Part shown: positions 6,159 through 11,095 of the stretch, piece by piece | How positions within the stretch are numbered: the first letter of the stretch is position 1 | Layout: every line of letters starts with the position of its first letter | Assembly (NCBI GenBank): GCA_031270145.1 | Contig: JAISYD010000279.1 | Coordinates: forward strand, 1-11,095 | Direction: 5' to 3' | DNA: 11,095 bases | Origin: Planctomycetota bacterium | Lineage (GTDB): Bacteria > Planctomycetota > SZUA-567 | The notes under the pieces: model-generated | Told to the model about the DNA's origin: nothing | Seen by the model: the letters and a program-made list of their open reading frames with translations, nothing else | Database searches by the model: none | Translations under genes and position numbers: made by a program

Positions 6159-7358
6159 TCAGGGCAGCGATTCCCGGCGCGGCGGGGAGTATTTGCGCTT
6201 TTCTCCGGCCGCGCGTTCGGCCGCCGCCTGCTCGTCCCGGCGGTCGAGGTCGGCGAAGCGACGGCTGGCCCAGGCGAATTCGCTTCGCTTCCCGGAGGCG
6301 TCGTAAAGATAGCCCCAGGTCGCTCGGTGGCCGCGCAAATCCACGTGCAGGGTCACTTCGTGATCCCCTCCAACGGTGTTGTAAACGCCCAGCCCCCCCA
6401 GGGGAATTTTGCCGTCGGCCTGCAAGTCCTCGATAAGGCGGATCAGCGGCCAGGCGTCGCGGCGATCCAATTTTCCGTCCCGGTTGAGATCCGCCGCCTT
6501 GACGCCGTCGGCGTCCAACCCGATATAGAAATCGAAGGCGTCGCCGTAGACATGGCGGCTGAAGGAATTGGAGCCGATGCCGCGGTTATGGGCGGGCGCC
6601 CGGAACAGGCTGATCAGCCTTAGCGACGTCTCCGGCAGCCCCAGCCCCGGCAGCGCCTTGCGCAGGGTATGGATCGCCAGCCACATGGGGTAACAGACGG
6701 GAACCAGGTCGGTATGCCTTGGCCCGCCATCCTCGGGCGGCGACACCAACTCGCCCGCCGTCAGGCCGGGGATGACTTCAAAGCCGGAATTGCCGCCGGT
6801 CAACCTGAACCACCAGGCTGGCGGCTGGTAGCCGGCGGGGTTTTCCCTGACCTTGGCGTTGCCCGAGCGCGAGGGGTGGCGGTAAAAGCCGATTTTTTCG
6901 CCGCCGGCGGACAATTCCCAGCCGTCGGCGGTTTTGCCCGCCGCCGCCGGATGGGGGACCAATACGCAGAGCTCTTTTTCGGGGCGGGCGGCGGAGGCGG
7001 TCGCCGCCAAGCTCAAATAATAGGCGCCGGGTTTTTCCGGGGCGGTGAAAAAGATGCTTTTGTCCCGCCGGAAAGGCTGGCCGTCCCGCAAAACGGTGAT
7101 CACGGCTTCGTCCGTGTCCTTGCCGTCCGGAACCGGCGACACCTCGATATTGCCGCCGGCCGGGACAATGATCAGCGGATTGGCTTGGAAGACCAAGTCG
7201 AGCGCGGCGCCGTCCGGGCCGTTCCAGCGGCAACGGAGCGGCGGGGCGCCGTCCGCGGCGGCGGCGAAGGCCGGAAGGGCCATGACGAGGATTAGGCCGG
7301 CCAGCCGGGAGGCTGTCCGGGGGATCGATGCGGGCCGGGGCAGGGAGCGGCTTTTCAC
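6159..7358 (-). CDS. Exported M15-type (DUF882/YcbK-like) metallopeptidase with an EF-hand-like insert
   Basis: 399 residues from a GTG. Residues 1-36 look like a Sec signal peptide: arginine-rich start, hydrophobic LAGLILVMALPAF, then AAAADG with likely cleavage near residue 33. Residues 40-140 read as a beta-rich domain I do not recognise. Residues 215-350 match the M15 fold: SLFRAP (R253), SRHVYGDAFDF giving H269 and D276, GGLGVY at 321-326, and HVDLRG giving H338. These are the expected zinc ligands and binding residues, so the protein probably cuts peptidoglycan peptides outside the cytoplasm. Between the two zinc motifs lies DLNRDGKLDRRD (290-301), a textbook EF-hand or dockerin-like calcium loop. 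The C-terminal about 30 residues are highly charged. The GTG overlaps the upstream stop codon (GTGA), indicating translational coupling to the DUF2225-like gene. The N-terminal function is unknown. Confidence 0.8.
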   Translation of the reverse strand: MKSRSLPRPASIPRTASRLAGLILVMALPAFAAAADGAPPLRCRWNGPDGAALDLVFQANPLIIVPAGGNIEVSPVPDGKDTDEAVITVLRDGQPFRRDKSIFFTAPEKPGAYYLSLAATASAARPEKELCVLVPHPAAAGKTADGWELSAGGEKIGFYRHPSRSGNAKVRENPAGYQPPAWWFRLTGGNSGFEVIPGLTAGELVSPPEDGGPRHTDLVPVCYPMWLAIHTLRKALPGLGLPETSLRLISLFRAPAHNRGIGSNSFSRHVYGDAFDFYIGLDADGVKAADLNRDGKLDRRDAWPLIRLIEDLQADGKIPLGGLGVYNTVGGDHEVTLHVDLRGHRATWGYLYDASGKRSEFAWASRRFADLDRRDEQAAAERAAGEKRKYSPPRRESLP

Positions 7359-8734
7359 GGTTGGGCGATTTCCCTGAGCTTGGCGAAGAGATCGCCGTCC
7401 TCTCCCAGGGCCGAAAGGAGGTTGACCCGATCGCCCGCCCGCTCCCGCAGCAGGAGCAATTGCTTGTCGATTGTCGCCCCTAGCCGCGAACCGGCGGGGA
7501 GCAGGGCCGCCAAGGTTTTAAGCCATTCCGAGGCCAGCGGCAGGTTGCCGGAGCGGCGAATGAATTCGCCCGCCAGGTAGGCGTGGAAATAGGCCAGCTC
7601 CGGTTGACCGTCGCATTCGCCCGACAGGATCCCCCGGCGGATCAGATCGGCCGCCATGGTCAAATACTCGCTTTCGCGGCGCAGCAGTTCCAGCCGGATC
7701 CCGATCTCCCGCTCCGCTTCCCGCCGCAGATCCTCCAGCTCCTCCGCCCGGCGGGCCCGGCGATTTTGGGCGGAAGTGGCGGGCCACAGCGGATCCTGCT
7801 CCGGCCGGGCGAACCTCTCCCCGAAAGCGGCTTTCGCCTCCGCCAACTCCTTTTCCGCCTCGCGCTTGCAACCCAGCCGATCTAGGAGTCCGGCCAGCGT
7901 CATCCGGGCGGCCAGTTGTTCCGGGCGGCCGGGGGCGTTGCCGCCGGCGGCGGAGCGGGGGGGACGGGAGATAAAACGGTGGACGGCTTCGATTTTCATT
8001 TTAACGTCAGCGTTGTTTCCGGCCGCCTTGGGAAGGGATCCCCAGGCATTGCCGGCCAGGCGGCGCAGAACGGCGCCGGCCGGCGGGCCTGACAGTTCGC
8101 GGCGGATGGCCCAGGCGGCCAGCCAGGCCATTTCGGCCCGAGCCAGGCAGGGGTCGCCCATGGCTTCAGCCACCACCCTGGCGTATTCCAGGCGGAGGCT
8201 GTCCGGGAATTCTTCCTGGCGGTTGAAAAAGGCAATGAGATCGGCTTCTGCCAGGCCGGCGGCCCGGCGGCCGACCAGCTCCATTTGGGCCGCCCTCAGG
8301 CCGGGCCGGATGGTTTCCCGTACCCAGGCGGCCAATTTAGGCGAGACTGGTTCCGCGAACGTTCCGGCCTCCCTGGTGAAGCCGCAGGAGGGACAGGTAG
8401 GCATATTGGCCTGAAACGCCACTTTGCGGCGGCCTGGATGGGGACAAAAATCGGCGTCCCGGCTGGCCGCGTGCATCCGCCAGCCGCCCGCCCCGGCAGC
8501 TCCCGGCGGCCAACGCATCAAGACATCCGCCTCGGGAACCGCTACGGAGTAGGAACAGACGGGGCAAGCAACCAGGCGGGTGGGGATGGCGTCGATTTCG
8601 TCCAACCCGCGCTGTTCCGGTTCGAGGGGCGGCGGCCCAGGCGCCGGGGCGGCGGACGCGGCGTCAACCCGCCAGGCGAGACAGGCGAGCGCCAGTCCTA
8701 GCGCCAAGCGGGAAAGGCTCAGTCCCTTTTCCAA
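7355..8734 (-). CDS. Exported DUF2225-like zinc-ribbon protein with helical C-terminal domain
   Basis: 459 residues from a TTG at 8734. The start was chosen because GAGGAAA (8745-8739) lies 4 nt upstream and because the next residues form a signal peptide: EKGLSLSRLALGLALACLAW with a likely cut after VDA (residue 25). A possible lipobox around C18 is poor. Residues 54-125 match DUF2225: CPVC (C57, C60), RDADFCPHPG with C97, and CPSCGFTREAG (C114, C117), consistent with a zinc ribbon. The rest is almost all helix, with a charged segment EELEDLRREAEREIGIRLELL (read in two parts) and TPR-like pairs near the C-terminus (LASEWLKTLAALLP). DUF2225 has no firm known function. The first 16 nt overlap the end of cinA; the stop overlaps the M15 start by 4 nt. 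Reading frame upstream of the TTG to 9190 lies antisense-free within cinA and is not protein-like. Confidence 0.8.
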   Translation of the reverse strand: MEKGLSLSRLALGLALACLAWRVDAASAAPAPGPPPLEPEQRGLDEIDAIPTRLVACPVCSYSVAVPEADVLMRWPPGAAGAGGWRMHAASRDADFCPHPGRRKVAFQANMPTCPSCGFTREAGTFAEPVSPKLAAWVRETIRPGLRAAQMELVGRRAAGLAEADLIAFFNRQEEFPDSLRLEYARVVAEAMGDPCLARAEMAWLAAWAIRRELSGPPAGAVLRRLAGNAWGSLPKAAGNNADVKMKIEAVHRFISRPPRSAAGGNAPGRPEQLAARMTLAGLLDRLGCKREAEKELAEAKAAFGERFARPEQDPLWPATSAQNRRARRAEELEDLRREAEREIGIRLELLRRESEYLTMAADLIRRGILSGECDGQPELAYFHAYLAGEFIRRSGNLPLASEWLKTLAALLPAGSRLGATIDKQLLLLRERAGDRVNLLSALGEDGDLFAKLREIAQP

Positions 8735-10032
8735 TGGCTTTCCTCGACCGGGTAGTTGGATTGATGCCTCATTATGGTCCGCCGCAGCAAATCCAGGGCG
8801 GTGTTCGACGCCCGGCCGCGGATGGCGCGGCGATCCGCCACCGAGTTGTGGCGCATGGAGCGGGTGAGGCCCTCGCCGTTGGCGTCGAGGCGGGAGCAGG
8901 CGATCCAGACCGTGCCGACCGGCTTTTCCGGGGAGCCGCCATCGGGGCCGGCGACGCCGGTGGTGGCGAGGCAATAGGCCTGGCGATCGAAGCCGCCGCG
9001 GCGGAGCAGGCCCTCGGCCATGGCGGACACGGTCTCCCGGCTTACCGCCCCGTATTTTTCGAGGGTTTCCGGCGGCACGCCCAGCAGGGCGGTTTTGGCC
9101 TGGTTGGCATAGGCCGTCACCCCCTGGCGGAATACCGCCGAGGCGCCGGGGACATCGACGATCAGGCTGGACAACATGCCCCCGGTGCATGACTCGGCCG
9201 TCACCAGGGAGGCGCCCCGTTCCTTGAGGAGTTTCACCACGTTGCCGGCCAAGGTCTCGCCGTCAACGCCGAAAATATCGTTGCCAAGAACCTTGCGGAT
9301 GTCCGTTTCGGCCTTGTGGGCGGCTTTTTCCGCCTCGGCGCGGCTGTCGCCCTTGGCGTAAAGGCGGACGGTGACGATCGCCTCGGCCACGGCGGTGCCG
9401 ACCTCGGGGTTGGAGCGCTCGCCCATCAGGTGGCGGATGGCGGAACCGATGTCGGACTCGCCCCTTCCGCACAGGTGCAGTCGGCGCATGACCTCGTGGG
9501 CCGCCCCTTCCGTCCCCTTGAGGACGGGGAGCGCCGACTGTTTGAACATTTCGCGCATCTCGCGGGGGACGCCCGGCATACAGAACACCTTGGCGCCCTG
9601 GAGGGTCGCCAGGATGCCGGGGGCGGTACCGTTGGGATTGACGATGCGCTCCGCCCCGTCGGGGATCAGGGCCTGGACGCGGTTCGCCTCGGCCATGGGG
9701 CGGTTGAAACGCTTGAACATGGCCTGGATTTCCGCCAGCGCCTCCGGATCCTCGCGCAGGCCGACGCCCATGGCGTGGGCCAGGGCCTGGCGGGTGCGAT
9801 CATCAAGGGTGGGGCCGAGGCCGCCGGTGACGATGACCGCGTCCGCCCGGTTCGCCGCTTCGATGAGGGCGGCGATGATTTCGGGGGTGACGTCTCCGAC
9901 GGTGCGGTGGCCGACGATGCGCCAGCCCAGCAGGGTGCATTGCTCGGCGAGCCAGGCGGAATTGGTGTCGACCGTGTGGCCGAAAAGCAATTCGTCGCCG
10001 CAGGAGAGGAGGTAAACGGTTGGCTGTTCCAT
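8719..10032 (-). CDS. cinA: CinA-family protein (COG1058 domain plus NMN deamidase domain)
   Basis: 437 residues from the ATG at 10032, near the family's usual length. Residues 5-170 form the N-terminal COG1058/MoCF-binding-like domain: LLSCGDELLFGHTVDTNS (8-25), VTGGLGPTLDDRTRQALA (68-85), MPGVPREMREMF (152-163). Residues about 255-425 are the PncC-type nicotinamide mononucleotide amidohydrolase domain: VTAESCTGGMLSSLI (277-291), FRQGVTAYAN (301-310), KTALLGVP, GAVSRETVSAMAEG and TTGVAGPDGGSPEKPVGTVW (357-376). The enzyme deamidates NMN to NaMN in the cytoplasm, and the N-terminal domain of characterised members cleaves ADP-ribose. An AGGGAAA ribosome binding site lies 8 nt before this ATG; an extension to 10119 adds 29 atypical basic residues and was rejected. 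The end overlaps the DUF2225-like gene by 16 nt. Confidence 0.96.
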   Translation of the reverse strand: MEQPTVYLLSCGDELLFGHTVDTNSAWLAEQCTLLGWRIVGHRTVGDVTPEIIAALIEAANRADAVIVTGGLGPTLDDRTRQALAHAMGVGLREDPEALAEIQAMFKRFNRPMAEANRVQALIPDGAERIVNPNGTAPGILATLQGAKVFCMPGVPREMREMFKQSALPVLKGTEGAAHEVMRRLHLCGRGESDIGSAIRHLMGERSNPEVGTAVAEAIVTVRLYAKGDSRAEAEKAAHKAETDIRKVLGNDIFGVDGETLAGNVVKLLKERGASLVTAESCTGGMLSSLIVDVPGASAVFRQGVTAYANQAKTALLGVPPETLEKYGAVSRETVSAMAEGLLRRGGFDRQAYCLATTGVAGPDGGSPEKPVGTVWIACSRLDANGEGLTRSMRHNSVADRRAIRGRASNTALDLLRRTIMRHQSNYPVEESHWKRD

Positions 10033-10128
10033 AGTTGGTTTCCCTGGTTGACTGGGCGCGTGGATCGCGCGTTTACGAATGTTGCCTGGATCTTTCCCGC
10101 GACGGCTCGAAGAATACAATGCTTTGCT

Positions 10129-10155
10129 CCCCCCCCCAATCCTTATGGCATAAGG
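10129..10155. repeat. 15-bp palindrome beside a C9 tract at the end of the Cys-rich membrane protein gene
   Basis: CCTTATG-G-CATAAGG (10141-10155) is a perfect inverted repeat with 7-bp arms and a one-base centre. It contains the stop codon of the membrane protein gene (10143-10145). Nine Cs (10129-10137) lie 3 bp to its left. The short centre makes an RNA hairpin unfavourable, so a DNA-binding site upstream of cinA is the likelier reading, but the role is unknown. Confidence 0.4.
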
Positions 10156-10595
10156 TCGGGAAGGGGGGGCGGGACGCCGGTTGGCGGCGGCGACCGAGGC
10201 GAGCCTGTCTGTCCGGCGGGGGAGCGGCGCCGGGGCTGGTTGATGGGCCGGGCGTTTTTCCCGGTCAATCCTCCCTCGGTGGTCATAATGGCGGCCGGGG
10301 CCGCAATCTCCATGCTTTCAATGCCGGGGCGCGGATTGGCGGGGTTGAGCGGGGCGCTTTCGACCGGGGCGATGAGCGGGGTGTCCTGGTGGCGGCGCTC
10401 CAATTCCGATGGGAGCGCGGCCGGCGCCGCTTCGATCGGCTGTGGCGGAACGGCCGGCGGGCCGGCCGGTCGCTCGGGCGTACGGAACAGGTAGAGGCAG
10501 AAGCCCGCGACCATGCCGCAACAGAAGCAGACGCCGAGGATGAACGGCCGAGGGCTGTGGTACTCAACCAGCTTGGGGCGGATGGTTTCAACCAT
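10143..10595 (-). CDS. Small membrane protein: Cys-rich single span and Pro/Ala-rich tail, function unknown
   Basis: 150 residues from the ATG at 10595, not recognised. Residues 1-16 are a short basic/polar start (ETIRPKLVEYHSPRP). Residues 18-38 (FILGVCFCCGMVAGFCLYLF) form one clear hydrophobic span with four cysteines (C23, C25, C26, C33). The rest is Pro, Ala, Gln and Arg-rich and predicted disordered, on the outside if the positive-inside rule is applied. The ATG lies in an 8-nt overlap with the preceding small ORF, and no strong Shine-Dalgarno is seen (GAAAG at 9 nt), which fits translational coupling. A TTG at 10604 would add three residues and has no better site. cinA starts 110 bp downstream. 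Codon use is GC-rich like its neighbours. The coding call rests on the membrane span, on the overlap pattern and on context. Confidence 0.65.
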   Translation of the reverse strand: MVETIRPKLVEYHSPRPFILGVCFCCGMVAGFCLYLFRTPERPAGPPAVPPQPIEAAPAALPSELERRHQDTPLIAPVESAPLNPANPRPGIESMEIAAPAAIMTTEGGLTGKNARPINQPRRRSPAGQTGSPRSPPPTGVPPPLPDLMP

Positions 10596-10722
10596 ACGGT
10601 TCAACTTTCACGGCGGCGGGATCAGCCGCGCCCCGGACCGCTTCCTTCCAACCAACCTGGCAGCCGATTATAACGCCGGGACGGCGGACGGGCAAGAGGA
10701 TTGTCCCGTTCACCAGGGTCAT
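10588..10722 (-). CDS. 44-residue small ORF overlapping both neighbours, function unknown
   Basis: Starts MTLVNGTILLPVRRPGVIIG and ends KVEPYG. Its ATG overlaps the stop of the repeat-protein gene (ATGA, 10719-10722), and a GGAG (10732-10729) lies 6 nt upstream. Its stop falls inside an 8-nt overlap with the start of the Cys-rich membrane protein gene (10588-10595). The residue content (a hydrophobic middle, W28 and a charged end) is more protein-like than a random GC-rich frame. No family is recognised, and there is no membrane span long enough to be sure of. An alternative is that the frame is only a linker in which ribosomes pass between neighbours. Evidence is positional, hence the modest confidence. 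Confidence 0.45.
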   Translation of the reverse strand: MTLVNGTILLPVRRPGVIIGCQVGWKEAVRGAADPAAVKVEPYG

Positions 10723-11021
10723 TCGCTTCTCCACCCGGCGGCCGGCGCCGGCCTGGCGGCGGGTTCGGCTTCCTCCGTCTTCCCGATCGGCGGACATTTC
10801 GCCGTTTCCGACTTGGGGGCGGCGCTAGCCGTTTTCGCCGTTTCACCAGGTTTTTCAGGCGGTTCGGTGGTTGGTTCGGCTTCTTCAGCCTTTTTGATCG
10901 GCGGACATTTGGTTGTTTCCGGCTTGGGGGCGGCGTTCGCCGGCTTCGGCATTTCTCCCGGTTTTTCAGGCGGCGGGGCGGCGGGTTCGGCTTCCTCCGT
11001 ATTCCCGATCGGCGGACATTT
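10719..11021 (-). repeat. 111-bp coding tandem repeats (2 full copies plus partial third)
   Basis: The 15-base core (minus-strand AAATGTCCGCCGATC) recurs exactly at 11021-11007, 10910-10896 and 10799-10785, spaced by 111 bp. Units are 11021-10911, 10910-10800 and a partial 10799-10719. The third copy is closer to the first than to the second over their shared first 45 bases, which suggests unequal recombination or gene conversion. Copy number may vary between strains. Confidence 0.85.
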
Positions 11022-11095
11022 CGACTTTTTCGCCTTGCGCTCGGCCATGGCGATCTTCTCCAGTTCCGCCGATTTTCTAAGCACTTCCTCGAATC
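10719..11095 (-). CDS. Lys/Pro/Glu-rich protein with 37-residue tandem repeats, partial at window edge
   Basis: The frame is open to the right edge and reads FEEVLRKSAELEKIAMAER there, so the start is probably outside; an ATG at 11048 with GGAG upstream is an alternative. Next come two full repeats and one truncated repeat of 37 residues, each beginning KCPPI and continuing EEAEP, then PPEKPGE and AAPK in full units. Each repeat holds a single cysteine. The last copy ends after about 22 residues in PAPAAGWRSE. The composition is low-complexity and probably disordered; no membrane segment or known domain is visible. Such repeats occur in linkers, envelope-spanning arms and surface proteins, but the function is unknown. 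The stop overlaps the start of the 44-residue ORF by 4 nt, so the gene belongs to the same transcription unit. Confidence 0.65.
   Translation of the reverse strand, partial: FEEVLRKSAELEKIAMAERKAKKSKCPPIGNTEEAEPAAPPPEKPGEMPKPANAAPKPETTKCPPIKKAEEAEPTTEPPEKPGETAKTASAAPKSETAKCPPIGKTEEAEPAARPAPAAGWRSE

Noticed and set aside
8735..9190. N-terminal extension of the DUF2225-like frame by about 150 codons to an ATG at 9190
   Set aside because: It lies wholly inside the conserved cinA C-terminal domain in another frame and is Arg/Pro/Gly-rich. The TTG at 8734 has a ribosome binding site and a signal peptide.
10033..10119. 29-residue extension of CinA
   Set aside because: CinA proteins begin close to the first beta strand, and the ATG at 10032 has its own AGGGAAA site.
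9316..10494. 392-codon plus-strand open frame opposite cinA and the membrane protein gene
   Set aside because: Gly/Arg/Ala-rich composition without domains, and it runs across several convincing minus-strand genes.
1..11095. Mobile elements, CRISPR arrays, tRNA or rRNA genes
   Set aside because: No transposase or integrase, no spaced direct repeats of CRISPR type, and no cloverleaf or rRNA-like sequence was seen; the only tandem repeat is coding.

Overview
This is a GC-rich bacterial window that looks mostly housekeeping in content. Eleven of its twelve supported genes lie on the minus strand and one on the plus strand. Most starts have a recognisable Shine-Dalgarno sequence and genes are tightly packed. 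The best taxonomic hint is the phenylalanyl-tRNA synthetase beta subunit, which lacks the internal B2 tRNA-binding (OB-fold) domain. From memory that layout is typical of Planctomycetes and relatives, so I infer a PVC-group bacterium (Planctomycetes/Lentisphaerae-like) with moderate confidence. I see no insertion sequence, prophage, CRISPR array, tRNA or rRNA.

Layout, reading leftward along the minus strand from 4.4 kb to 1: a single-membrane-span TPR-like protein (YfgM-like), ribosomal protein S20 (rpsT), pheS, and pheT, which runs off the left edge. The TPR-like gene has a good sigma70-type promoter, and its leader holds a terminator-like hairpin with a T8 tract. Facing away from it is the only plus-strand gene, a xylose-isomerase-like TIM-barrel sugar isomerase/epimerase (4534-5364), with its own promoter (TTGACA, 17 bp, TACAAG) and a strong ribosome binding site. 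It converges on nadD (5377-6003), with a shared hairpin between the stop codons.

From the right edge leftward to 6.2 kb there is a tightly linked minus-strand chain. It starts with a Lys/Pro/Glu-rich protein with 37-residue (111-bp) tandem repeats, partial at the window edge. Next are a 44-residue small ORF overlapping both neighbours, a Cys-rich single-span membrane protein with a Pro-rich tail, cinA, an exported DUF2225-like zinc-ribbon protein with a TTG start, and an exported M15-type peptidase with an EF-hand-like loop. Overlaps of 4, 8, 16 and 4 nt suggest translational coupling and probably one operon, followed by nadD with its own likely promoter.

Functional threads: translation (rpsT, pheS, pheT); NAD cycling (CinA can make NaMN from NMN, and NadD adenylates NaMN); and envelope or exported proteins (TPR-like, M15, DUF2225, the membrane protein). 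No clear new defence or biosynthetic system is visible. The least explained part is the three-ORF group at 10.1-11.1 kb and its coupling to cinA, DUF2225 and the M15 peptidase.
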